NCBI RefSeq assembly: GCF_007859325.1
Contig: NZ_VOHK01000001.1
Location: 682,001 to 746,000 of the forward strand
DNA: 64,000 bases
Direction of reading: 5' to 3'
DNA from: Luteimonas marina
GTDB taxonomy: Bacteria > Pseudomonadota > Gammaproteobacteria > Xanthomonadales > Xanthomonadaceae
The notes under the pieces: generated by a model
The model's database searches: none
Told to the model about the DNA's origin: nothing
The model's input: only the letters and a program-made list of their open reading frames with translations
Part shown: piece by piece, positions 55,540 to 64,000 of the stretch
How the letters are laid out: the number at the start of each line of letters is the position of its first letter
Numbering within the stretch: position 1 is the first letter of the stretch
Program-made: the position numbers and the translations under genes

Positions 55540-55701
55540 GTGAACTCCCAAGCCGACAACTTTGACGACGACCAGGAAGCGACCGCCGAGGGCATTGCCG
55601 ACATTGAGGCAGGCCGGACTATCAGCCACGAGGCTGTGAAAGCCTGGCTATTGTCGTGGGGAACGCCGAACGAACTGCCGCCCCCCAAGGTTGGCGATTA
55701 G
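55540..55701 (+). CDS. Small antitoxin-like protein (CopG/RHH-associated type)
   Basis: 53 residues from a GTG: VNSQADNFDDDQEATAEGIA, DIEAGRTISHEAVKAWLLSW, GTPNELPPPKVGD. The segment AGRTISHEAVKAWLLSWGT with a Pro-rich end is typical of small antitoxins paired with RelE/ParE toxins. No toxin gene follows, so it may be an orphan or remnant. Start and function are uncertain. It lies near the left end of the Tn7-like element. Confidence 0.55.
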   Translation: MNSQADNFDDDQEATAEGIADIEAGRTISHEAVKAWLLSWGTPNELPPPKVGD

Positions 55702-55814
55702 CTGACGGCAACATCGGAAGGCATGTCGCTGAGCTACCCTTTTGGCGGCCCCCAAGCACCTCATGCGACCCCTTTTGGCGTAGGCCGATGCGAGCGTCTC
55801 CTTGGAGGCATCGC

Positions 55815-56114
55815 ATGCAGCAAGGCACATTATTCACCCGGCGGACGGTCGAGCGACATTTTCGCAAACATCAAGCTCGCTGCCCGCCGGAATACCGCGA
55901 GATCCTCATCGAACGGATTCTGGCCAAACGGTGGACAGAAGCCTCGCTAGGCAAGGTCGTCGGCATTGTGGCCTCAACCTTCGCCCGCCACCAACTTACC
56001 GACTACGATCGACTTTTGGCGATCTCCGGTATGGCTCGCGCCGAGGCGCGGTTAATTGTCAGCCGCGAAGTAAGCGACATTCTAGAAAGCTGGCGCAGCA
56101 CCGCGCTCCCCTAG
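55815..56114 (+). CDS. DUF2293-domain protein
   Basis: 99 residues: TRRTVERHFRKHQARCPPEY, REILIERILAKRWTEASLGK, then HQLTDYDRLLAISGMARAEA and VSREVSDILESWR. The pattern P-E...I...W...H..TDYD.LL...R..AR..V..E....L..WR fits DUF2293, found in alphaproteobacteria and mobile DNA. Function unknown. The start at 55815 has GGAGG upstream. It is cargo of the Tn7-like element, on the strand opposite to the transposition genes. Confidence 0.72.
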   Translation: MQQGTLFTRRTVERHFRKHQARCPPEYREILIERILAKRWTEASLGKVVGIVASTFARHQLTDYDRLLAISGMARAEARLIVSREVSDILESWRSTALP

Positions 56115-56197
56115 CCAAATCGGTGGAGCGAGCCGCGCGCACGCTTATCCGCCGGTGCATGGCTATGCACCCCCGCCCCGTCCCAGCGCCCAATGCG

Positions 56198-56440
56198 CTA
56201 GGAGTAGCTTAAGCACTCCGCTGGCATCGTCGAGACATGGATGCCGTCGCTGCAACTCGCGACTAGGAGCTCGGATCTCAGGACGAAGGTCTCCGCGAAT
56301 GTCCGGTCGATCCGCGCGACGTCCCAGGCGGGCGTTCCCTTGGCGGACATCCACGCCGCAGCGTCGTGCATCAGCCGCACAACCTCGTCGATATCACCCG
56401 AGCAGGCGACCCGAACGTTCGGAGGCTCCTCGCTGTCCAT
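56198..56440 (-). pseudogene. orf5 (GNAT acetyltransferase) of the integron 3' segment, truncated
   Basis: MDSEEPPNVRVACSGDIDEV, VRLMHDAAAWMSAKGTPAWD and FVLRSELLVASCSDGI reproduce the N terminus of Orf5, which follows sul1 in class 1 integrons. After CSDGI the sequence changes to an unrelated tail (HVSTMPAECLSYS), so about half of the acetyltransferase is missing. The break near 56240 is the edge of the captured 3' conserved segment. Confidence 0.88.
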
Positions 56441-56566
56441 TCGCTCCCCTGGCGCGGTATGAACCGCCGCCTCATAGTGCAGTTTGATCCTGACGAGCCC
56501 AGCATGTCTGCGCCCACCTTCGCGGAACCTGACCAGGTCCGCTAGCGGGCGGCCGGAAGGTGAATG

Positions 56567-57406
56567 CTAGGCATGATCTAACCCTCGGTCTCTGGCGTCG
56601 CGACTGCGAAATTTCGCGAGGGTTTCCGAGAAGGTGATTGCGCTTCGCAGATCTCCAGGCGCGTGGGTGCGGACGTAGTCAGCGCCATTGCCGATCGCGT
56701 GAAGTTCCGCCGCAAGGCTCGCTGGACCCAGATCCTTTACAGGAAGGCCAACGGTGGCGCCCAAGAAGGATTTCCGCGACACCGAGACCAATAGCGGAAG
56801 CCCCAACGCCGACTTCAGCTTTTGAAGGTTCGACAGCACGTGCAGCGATGTTTCCGGTGCGGGGCTCAAGAAAAATCCCATCCCCGGATCGAGGATGAGC
56901 CGGTCGGCAGCGACCCCGCTCCGTCGCAAGGCGGAAACCCGCGCCTCGAAGAACCGCACAATCTCGTCGAGCGCGTCTTCGGGTCGAAGGTGACCGGTGC
57001 GGGTGGCGATGCCATCCCGCTGCGCTGAGTGCATAACCACCAGCCTGCAGTCCGCCTCAGCAATATCGGGATAGAGCGCAGGGTCAGGAAATCCTTGGAT
57101 ATCGTTCAGGTAGCCCACGCCGCGCTTGAGCGCATAGCGCTGGGTTTCCGGTTGGAAGCTGTCGATTGAAACACGGTGCATCTGATCGGACAGGGCGTCT
57201 AAGAGCGGCGCAATACGTCTGATCTCATCGGCCGGCGATACAGGCCTCGCGTCCGGATGGCTGGCGGCCGGTCCGACATCCACGACGTCTGATCCGACTC
57301 GCAGCATTTCGATCGCCGCGGTGACAGCGCCGGCGGGGTCTAGCCGCCGGCTCTCATCGAAGAAGGAGTCCTCGGTGAGATTCAGAATGCCGAACACCGT
57401 CACCAT
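56567..57406 (-). CDS. sul1: Sul1 sulfonamide-resistant dihydropteroate synthase
   Basis: 279 residues, the exact Sul1 length, from MVTVFGILNLTEDSFFDESR through DVGPAASHPDARPVSPADEI to the C terminus SRDARDRGLDHA. It replaces the drug-sensitive FolP in folate synthesis. It is followed by truncated orf5 and preceded by the qacEdelta1 tail, so it came from a class 1 integron 3' conserved segment. Here it is cargo of a Tn7-like transposon. The usual upstream integron promoter is absent, so its expression depends on an unidentified promoter. Confidence 0.97.
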   Translation of the reverse strand: MVTVFGILNLTEDSFFDESRRLDPAGAVTAAIEMLRVGSDVVDVGPAASHPDARPVSPADEIRRIAPLLDALSDQMHRVSIDSFQPETQRYALKRGVGYLNDIQGFPDPALYPDIAEADCRLVVMHSAQRDGIATRTGHLRPEDALDEIVRFFEARVSALRRSGVAADRLILDPGMGFFLSPAPETSLHVLSNLQKLKSALGLPLLVSVSRKSFLGATVGLPVKDLGPASLAAELHAIGNGADYVRTHAPGDLRSAITFSETLAKFRSRDARDRGLDHA

Positions 57407-57465
57407 GGCGTCGGCCTCCGCAGCGACTTCCACGATGGGGATCGGGCGAGCAAAAAGGCAGCAAT
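57400..57465 (-). pseudogene. qacEdelta1 3' tail fused to unrelated upstream sequence
   Basis: The minus strand just before sul1 encodes IAAFLLARSPSWKSLRRPTP, the known C-terminal tail of QacEdelta1 where it runs into sul1. Upstream of 57465 the sequence no longer matches qacE. The frame instead continues from MTKPMLQPSQLGETSTWKSP. Only about 66 bp of the qacEdelta1 end remains. Confidence 0.82.
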
Positions 57466-57784
57466 GACGCCGTGGCACATTGGCGACTTCCACGTGGAAG
57501 TTTCACCGAGCTGACTCGGCTGGAGCATGGGCTTGGTCATGATGCGGTCCTTCGAGTCGAAAAGCCCGGCAACCGATAATGGCTTCCGGGCAACCTTATA
57601 TGAAGAAATGTCGCATGAACGGCCGACTATGGCAAACATAAACGCCAATTTGGTAGCAAAAAGCCCGCGCGAGAGTAGCGTCGCAACTGTTTGAGATTCA
57701 TGATGAAAGGCGTCGCGTTAATGAAGACTCACCGTGGCGCAGCGGCAACGCATCCAACACCCAGCGACGAACAGGCGACCGCCG
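57466..57784. other. Non-coding region between qacEdelta1 tail and tniQ
   Basis: About 320 bp. A perfect 14-bp palindrome CTTCCACGTGGAAG lies at 57487-57500. On the minus strand a short open frame (from 57648) fuses to the qacEdelta1 tail. No gene, attC or integrase remnant was recognised. It may hold the promoter now driving sul1. Confidence 0.45.
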
Positions 57785-58750
57785 TCAGGGCGTCAGGTAA
57801 CGGATCACTGGATCGGCATAGGCGAACGGTGATCGGCCATAGCGCCGGTCCGCAAACGCCCAGGACTTCCAGACCCGGGCGTCGGCGCAGTGGCCCACAA
57901 ACAGCCACGGCCACCCGCGCATCGCCCGGGCGGTGAGGCCTGATAGTCGATGTCGATCAGCGGCCGAAGCGGTCTCGATCTGCTTGGCGGCGTAGGGCGC
58001 GGGATCACCGCCCCAACTGCGCGCGACCTCGTCGCGCAGACCCTGCGACCGCTCGCCGCCGCTGAGCACGGTCATCACCTGACGAACCAGGCCGAAATAG
58101 GCCAGCGGGTGAATGGCCTCCAAGTCGGTCCGCGGGACGACGTCGGGCGCGAGCATTTCGCTGAGCCGAAACTCGAACTGTAGCGCCTGGCTCTCGGCCG
58201 CCATCACCGGGTGGTCGCGCCGATCGGCGGTGCAGATGTGGCACCAGGGATCGGCGCCCCGATGAGGGACCGCGGGCGCGCCGCAGTCATGGCAGCTGTC
58301 GGCCAGCACCAAGCCGTGGCGAGGACAGGTGCTGGCGATCGCCAGGCGCCAGCGACGCCGATAGTAGGGCTCGGCGTCCTCGGTCAGGCAGAGGGGGCAC
58401 CACTGCTGGCCCGGCCGCCGGCGGGTGCGGTGATGAATGCCCACGGGCAGCAGCCACTGGGTCGCCCCCGTGACCCGGACCTCTTCGAACAACGTGCCGA
58501 CCCAGGGCCGGAAGGTCGTCAACTCCGCGACCTGCGCATCGACCCCGGTATGCGCGACCAGCCCCTCCATGAGCCGAGGCGGCGCCAGCCCGTCGATGTC
58601 GCGATTCCAGATCTGCAGCCCGGGCCAGACGGCGTGACAAAAGCTATGCAGCTTGGCGGAGTTGCCGAGCGCGATCCGCCGCAGCCAACTAGAGAGCAGT
58701 TCGTCGGCCTGCGGGCGGGGACGCCAAGGCCACAGACGCAGGTCCGACAT
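57785..58750 (-). CDS. tniQ: TniQ/TnsD-family transposon targeting protein
   Basis: 321 residues: LRLWPWRPRPQADELLSSWL (typical TniQ start), then the zinc-finger pattern WCPLCLTEDAEPYYRRRWRL, STCPRHGLVLADSCHDCGAP and PWCHICTADR. TniQ links target-site recognition to TniB/TnsC. The length is that of a short TniQ rather than a long TnsD, and no attTn7-type site is used here (the target is merT). It lies 1 bp after tniB. Confidence 0.9.
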   Translation of the reverse strand: MSDLRLWPWRPRPQADELLSSWLRRIALGNSAKLHSFCHAVWPGLQIWNRDIDGLAPPRLMEGLVAHTGVDAQVAELTTFRPWVGTLFEEVRVTGATQWLLPVGIHHRTRRRPGQQWCPLCLTEDAEPYYRRRWRLAIASTCPRHGLVLADSCHDCGAPAVPHRGADPWCHICTADRRDHPVMAAESQALQFEFRLSEMLAPDVVPRTDLEAIHPLAYFGLVRQVMTVLSGGERSQGLRDEVARSWGGDPAPYAAKQIETASAADRHRLSGLTARAMRGWPWLFVGHCADARVWKSWAFADRRYGRSPFAYADPVIRYLTP

Positions 58751-58751
58751 C

Positions 58752-59684
58752 TCAGAGCGGCGGCAGCGAGGCGGCTCTGAGGAGGACGTCCTCCCGCTGC
58801 CGCCGAACCGATGGCCTCACATGGTTCAGCGAGCGCAGCAGCGGAAGATCAATGCGCTCTTTCTCTGAGCGGATGGCCATCAGGGCGGCGCGGCGCACCA
58901 GATAGGCGATCTCGCGCGTGGTCCCCTCCGACTCGTTGATAATCCAGGTCGCGATCTTGTCATCGGAAAGCCCGGAAGCGTGGCGAAGCGGCAGACAGGT
59001 CTCCAGGCTGTTGAGCAGGCCATAGGTCTGTTCGTTATGACCCCAGACCTCGAGTCGATGCGGCTCGAACCGGCGCTCGATCTGCGGGTCCCACCGAAGC
59101 GTGCGCAGCGCGGCGATCGTGCCGCACCCGACGATGGTGATGCCGAGGTCATTGCCGAGCAGCTTGATTGTCGCCAGCGCCTCTTCGCGTTGTTTGCGAT
59201 TGCCCTTCTCGATGTGATGCAATTCGTCGATGACCAGGATCTTGACCCCGCTGGTTCGGAGCAGTCTGAGGACGTCAGGATAAAGGGTGTCGGTGCTCGC
59301 GCTCTTGCCGTAGGGCGCGTTGAGTTGCCCAAGGATCCGCACCAGCAGCCCTCGGGCAGAACCGGTCGGCCCCATGCTCACGACCAGCACCGGGACGTTG
59401 GCCTTGGACGCCCTCGGATCGTCCGGGAGGTTCTGCAACTTGGCGAAGCGCTTGACGATTTGGCTTTTGCCGATGCCCGACGGCCCCCAGATCAGGATGT
59501 GGCTGTCGCCTTCGGTCGGATAATCCTCCAGCGCCTCCTGAAGCCGCTCGGTGATCGCATCGGCGGCGGCGTAGCGGATGAAGACTTTCTGCCGGATCAG
59601 GTTGAGCCGCTGGGCGGTGTTGTCCGCCTCAAGCGCCTCGCGGGCGGCCTTGGTGAGGCGGCGGTCCTGCGAGATGAGGATCAT
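58752..59684 (-). CDS. tniB: TniB/TnsC-family AAA+ transposition regulator
   Basis: 310 residues: LILWGPSGIGKSQIVKRF-like Walker A (HILIWGPSGIGKSQIVKRFA), Walker B GVKILVIDELHHIEKGNRKQ and sensor IVGCGTIAALRTLRWDPQIE. It forms ATP-dependent filaments on target DNA and passes the target to the transposase. Its start overlaps the tniA stop by 4 bp. Confidence 0.93.
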   Translation of the reverse strand: MILISQDRRLTKAAREALEADNTAQRLNLIRQKVFIRYAAADAITERLQEALEDYPTEGDSHILIWGPSGIGKSQIVKRFAKLQNLPDDPRASKANVPVLVVSMGPTGSARGLLVRILGQLNAPYGKSASTDTLYPDVLRLLRTSGVKILVIDELHHIEKGNRKQREEALATIKLLGNDLGITIVGCGTIAALRTLRWDPQIERRFEPHRLEVWGHNEQTYGLLNSLETCLPLRHASGLSDDKIATWIINESEGTTREIAYLVRRAALMAIRSEKERIDLPLLRSLNHVRPSVRRQREDVLLRAASLPPL

Positions 59685-61342
59685 TCGTCGATCTCATAAA
59701 AGATGTCGCGACGAACCGGAGCCTGCGGCGCTGGCGGTGCGTCTTCGGAGATGGGCGCATGCGGCGTGAGTTCGGCGGTGACTTGTTCGCCGACCCGCCG
59801 ACGCTCCTGCTTCAAGCGACTCCTGTGTCGCTTCTTCGCGTTCTGTGCGTCCTGCTCCAGCAGGCGTTGGCGCTCCATTGACGCCATGATGGTCGCCATG
59901 TCCGGCTTGTCGCCGATTTGGGCGACCAACCGCTTGCGGGTCTCGTTGAACTCCCACACCGACACGTTGGGAAGGGTAATCTGCTCGCAGCGCAGCTCGC
60001 AATAGGTCCCCTCGATTGGGTGGAGGAAGTAGATGCGTGAGGCGTCGTAGGGGTTTCGGCGGACGACGAACTTGCGTTGCTCTCCAGCGTCCAGGAACGG
60101 CCGCAACACCTCGTCCCAGTATTCGATATTGTCCCAGCGCATGCCGTAGCGCTCGATCGTCCGGTCTTCGATGTCGGCGAAGTCGAGATAGAGCTTCTGC
60201 TTGTCAGCGATGATCGGCGGGAGGCCGGCGCCTGCACGCTTCTCGGTGCCATAGATGCCGCGCTCCCAGGCCAGATCCGGGCGCTGCTTGGTCGTGCTGT
60301 GCGGCCGGACGTGATACTGGCCGCAGATGAACTCGAGCATCCAGACCTCTAGCTCATCGAGGGTCATCTCGGCCGCCTCGTTCGGATTGCGGGTCTTGAC
60401 CTTGTCGAAGCCGCGATCACGGGCGGTTGCTGCGGGGAGCAGCCGCATCTGGTCCATCGCCGTGCCCATGAAGCGTTCAATGATGCCGCCGAAATGGACC
60501 AGCCCTGGCGGGCGATGCTCGGGCGGCGCGATGCCGTATTCCCTGCACCCATAGAACAGGGCGCGTGACCAAAACTCAGCTGCGTTGTCGAGATAGACGC
60601 TATTGGGCGTGCCATACATCGGCCATGGGAGTGGAACGCCGACGCGCTCCAGCCACTCATCCTTGGGCGTCATCACCCGCGTCATGCACTGAGCGACGGT
60701 CGAGGCGTTTGGATATTCCCAGGTCAGCACGAACGCGAGGACGGCTCGGGTGCATTCGTCGAGCGCGATAGTGATCCAGGGACGGCCGACATGCTCACGG
60801 TCGAAAGCGCTCGCGCAGACCACGTCGACGAGCGTGTGGTCGATCTGGATACGCTCAAGTGGAAACGTCGTTTCGGGCGTCTTGCCTCGGATATGCTCGT
60901 ATCGCTCACGAGCCACCTTCTTTCCGTACTTCAGGCCGACGCGCTCACGCGCCGGAACGCCGGCGAAGCGGCTTCGCAACGTGTTGTGCGAGGGCGGTAT
61001 CAAGCCCCGCCGCACGCAGCGGTTTCGAATCTCGGCGAATGCGTGATGGTTCTTGGCCTCCTTGCGATGACGGCTGAACTCCAGCCGCACCTCGGTGATG
61101 ACTTCCTCGACGCGGAGGTCGAGCCGCAGCCGCCCCCGCCCGCCGCTCCGCCCGCGCGGCAACAGGCAGGTCAGCGCGCCGGTATTTCGGAGGCTTTTGC
61201 GGTAGCGGTTAAATTGCCGCTTGCTGGCTCCGAACTCGGCGGCGGCAGCCTCCACGGTCGCGCTGTCGAAACGACCGCCGGCTTCCAGGCGCGCGATGAT
61301 GTCGCGCCGGCGCTCGGCTTCGGCGACCTGCGCCTCATCCAT
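59681..61342 (-). CDS. tniA: TniA/TnsB-family DDE transposase
   Basis: About 553 residues from MDEAQVAEAERRRDIIARLE. N-terminal HTH domains (AAAEFGASKRQFNRYRKSL) precede the rve-type catalytic core: ERIQIDHTLVDVV (Asp), NSVYLDNAAEFWSRAL (Asp) and HFGGIIERFMGTAMDQMRLL (Glu). A C-terminal Mu-type beta-barrel and tail end DIFYEIDE, where TniB contact is expected. The ATG at 61342 is 50 bp after the tnsA stop. A non-ATG start further upstream (around 61410, overlapping tnsA) is possible. Confidence 0.92.
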   Translation of the reverse strand: MDEAQVAEAERRRDIIARLEAGGRFDSATVEAAAAEFGASKRQFNRYRKSLRNTGALTCLLPRGRSGGRGRLRLDLRVEEVITEVRLEFSRHRKEAKNHHAFAEIRNRCVRRGLIPPSHNTLRSRFAGVPARERVGLKYGKKVARERYEHIRGKTPETTFPLERIQIDHTLVDVVCASAFDREHVGRPWITIALDECTRAVLAFVLTWEYPNASTVAQCMTRVMTPKDEWLERVGVPLPWPMYGTPNSVYLDNAAEFWSRALFYGCREYGIAPPEHRPPGLVHFGGIIERFMGTAMDQMRLLPAATARDRGFDKVKTRNPNEAAEMTLDELEVWMLEFICGQYHVRPHSTTKQRPDLAWERGIYGTEKRAGAGLPPIIADKQKLYLDFADIEDRTIERYGMRWDNIEYWDEVLRPFLDAGEQRKFVVRRNPYDASRIYFLHPIEGTYCELRCEQITLPNVSVWEFNETRKRLVAQIGDKPDMATIMASMERQRLLEQDAQNAKKRHRSRLKQERRRVGEQVTAELTPHAPISEDAPPAPQAPVRRDIFYEIDE

Positions 61343-61391
61343 CGTCGAAATGTCGAGCGGCGCCCCTGGCCCGGGTAGTGCGCGCTTCGCC

Positions 61392-62150
61392 TCATAGTCG
61401 CTTCTGCGATCCAACAACGGCAACCCACGTCTGAGGTCCAATCGGCTGACCGCGGTCGAGGGAGAGTTGGCCTCGCGCGACCATACGGTAGAGCACGGGC
61501 AGTAGAGCTTGAGGATTAAGACCTCGTTGTTGCGCCAGCGCGAGAATCTCGCTGATGCGGTAGCTGTCACGTTGTTGCAGGAACGCGACGCAATCCTGCT
61601 CGAATTGCACATCGAAAGGCTTGTCGAGGTGGCCTGACAACAACCGGGTGCTGGACAACCATTCGCCGCTCATCATCCGGTCGGTCACCACTCGGAAGAT
61701 CGTGCCTTCTTGCCCCGCCGCCCACGTTCGCGCGGCGGCATAGGGCGCGCGCATCAGCCTGCGGGAGCGCCAAAGATCGCGATGGGTCTTCACCTCAACG
61801 ACCGCCCTTCGCCAGGAGAGCCCAGCATCGGCTGCGACCTCCACCACGAAATCAGGCGTGTATCGACGAGCGGCTCCGCGCTTCACATCCTGGAAATCAA
61901 TCACCAGGCGTTGGGCGTGAACGGCGGTGACGCGATGGCTCGTCCTGCAAAACATCAGGAAGTCGCGCTCGATCGACGACTCGAAGGGTACTAGCGGGCC
62001 TCGAGGTGGAACTGAGATTGAGCCGCGGACGGCGCTCAGGGGTCGAGGCGCGAGCTGCTCGTCGGTCCACCTGGACGCCACTTCAGAAACCAGGGACGTC
62101 AACTGTCGCCGATTGCGAACTGGGGACGTCTTCTGTGGGTACGGGGTCAT
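61392..62150 (-). CDS. tnsA: TnsA-family PD-(D/E)XK transposon-end endonuclease
   Basis: 252 residues. FESSIERDFLMFCRTSHRVT supplies the catalytic Glu, AARRYTPDFVVEVAADAGLS the Asp, and RRAVVEVKTHRDLWRSRRLM the Gln/Glu-x-Lys part. A C-terminal winged helix follows. TnsA cuts the 5' ends so that the element moves by cut-and-paste. The ATG at 62150 lies within a right-end repeat, and the first ~27 codons overlap further repeats, so transposase binding could repress this operon as in Tn7. Confidence 0.88.
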   Translation of the reverse strand: MTPYPQKTSPVRNRRQLTSLVSEVASRWTDEQLAPRPLSAVRGSISVPPRGPLVPFESSIERDFLMFCRTSHRVTAVHAQRLVIDFQDVKRGAARRYTPDFVVEVAADAGLSWRRAVVEVKTHRDLWRSRRLMRAPYAAARTWAAGQEGTIFRVVTDRMMSGEWLSSTRLLSGHLDKPFDVQFEQDCVAFLQQRDSYRISEILALAQQRGLNPQALLPVLYRMVARGQLSLDRGQPIGPQTWVAVVGSQKRL

Positions 62151-62213
62151 CTTCTTTTGCCTATTTCGAGCGCCGAAGAGCCCCGGAGGGACATCATCTT
62201 TTGCGCGTTCACA
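62070..62213 (-). repeat. Right-end TnsB-type binding repeats
   Basis: Reading inwards from the ACA end: CAAAAGATGATGTCCC (62188-62203), CAAAAGAAGATGACCCC (62143-62159), CACAGAAGACGTCCCC (62122-62137), GACAGTTGACGTCCCT (62092-62107) and CTGAAGTGGCGTCCAGG (62070-62086). Five related units here against three or four on the left gives the end asymmetry typical of Tn7-like elements. Confidence 0.82.
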
Positions 62214-62218
62214 CCAGG

Positions 62219-62322
62219 TGCGGACGGCCTACAAGGTGATCTTCTGGATCGTCACCGCCCTGGTGCTGATCGCGCTCGTGTTCCCCTACCTCATGCCCCT
62301 GTTCTACTGGAAGGAGATTGCC
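62219..62322 (+). pseudogene. merT: merT 3' part, separated by the Tn7-like insertion
   Basis: Continues merT exactly after removal of the element and one CCAGG: residues RTAYKVIFWIVTALVLIALV and FPYLMPLFYWKEIA form the third membrane helix. No stop codon separates this segment from merP. The codon after the usual terminal FY is TGG, and the frame proceeds into the merP ATG. Confidence 0.9.

Positions 62323-64000
<1,678 letters not shown>

Larger units (their letters stand above)
55200..62213. mobile_element. Tn7-like transposon (TnsA-TniA-TniB-TniQ) carrying sul1, inserted in merT
   Basis: 7,014 bp with ends TGT...ACA and a 5-bp target duplication. Imperfect terminal repeats of about 25 bp (TGTAAAAACGCAGAAG... 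against TGTGAACGCGCAAAAG..., both reaching GATGTCC) and subterminal repeats at both ends. Minus-strand transposition genes in order tnsA, tniA, tniB, tniQ lie next to the right end. Cargo from the left: antitoxin-like gene, DUF2293 gene, truncated orf5, sul1, qacEdelta1 tail. It is not a class 1 integron or Tn402 proper, because tnsA is present and no integrase or attC site is seen. Confidence 0.93.

Noticed and set aside
56567..57406. Chromosomal folP as the identity of the dihydropteroate synthase
   Set aside because: The sequence, exact 279-residue length, and qacEdelta1/orf5 neighbours identify sul1. No folate or glmM neighbours occur.
55200..62213. Class 1 integron or Tn402 as the identity of the insertion
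   Set aside because: sul1 remnants suggested it, but no intI1, attI, attC or resolvase gene is present, and a tnsA gene and Tn7-type end repeats are.

Overview
The window is GC-rich (about 65%), almost fully coding, and reads as an accessory, metal-resistance-loaded segment of a Xanthomonadaceae/Lysobacteraceae-type gammaproteobacterium. The copL-copA-copB copper cluster and a short intergenic repeat are what point there; this is inferred from gene content, since no 16S or core gene is present. No tRNA, rRNA or CRISPR array was seen.

Layout. (1) 1-20 kb is a copper/silver block, all on the minus strand: a MerR-type regulator with a DUF2933 protein, a cusCBA tripartite efflux pump, a CueR-controlled copA ATPase/cueR/copZ set with two recognisable CueR promoters, copCD, a four-helix Cys-rich copper-storage protein, DUF305, DUF411 and DUF4440 proteins, the copLAB cluster and a CDF transporter. 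(2) 20-37.7 kb is an island of unrelated accessory genes: a secreted phospholipase-C-like/lipase-like pair, an IS3-family element, a bacterial calpain-like protease, a membrane-anchored UvrD helicase with a nuclease-like insert and two zinc fingers, a SEFIR-domain protein, an HTH-ImmA/IrrE peptidase operon, a Gabija-type pair (gajA/gajB) and a KfrA-like coiled-coil DNA-binding protein. (3) 37.9-48.5 kb is a minus-strand cobalt/zinc/cadmium operon: CDF transporter, DsbB-like protein, CzcI-like protein, czcC, czcB, czcA, short CDF and a P1B-4 ATPase. Its promoter has the 19-bp spacer of MerR targets and lies next to a divergent MerR-type sensor. (4) 48.5-53 kb is a Tn3-family transposition module (tyrosine recombinase and tnpA) in an apparent operon with that sensor. 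(5) 52.9-64 kb carries mercury genes: a compact merR/merT/merP set, then a second mer operon (merR, merT, merP, merA).

The main result is in (5). The second merT is split by a 7,014-bp Tn7-like transposon at 55200-62213. It has 5'-TGT...ACA-3' ends, a 5-bp target duplication (CCAGG), multiple end repeats, and tnsA, tniA(tnsB), tniB(tnsC) and tniQ genes. Its cargo includes sul1 with remnants of the class 1 integron 3' conserved segment (a qacEdelta1 tail and truncated orf5) but no integrase, plus a DUF2293 protein and an antitoxin-like gene. Removing the insertion and one duplication copy restores merT, which then runs in frame into merP without a stop codon.

As a whole, the segment combines efflux, sequestration, oxidation and detoxification of Cu/Ag, Co/Zn/Cd and Hg. 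These are mostly controlled by MerR-family sensors at promoters with 19-bp spacers, and they are interleaved with mobile elements and a defence island.
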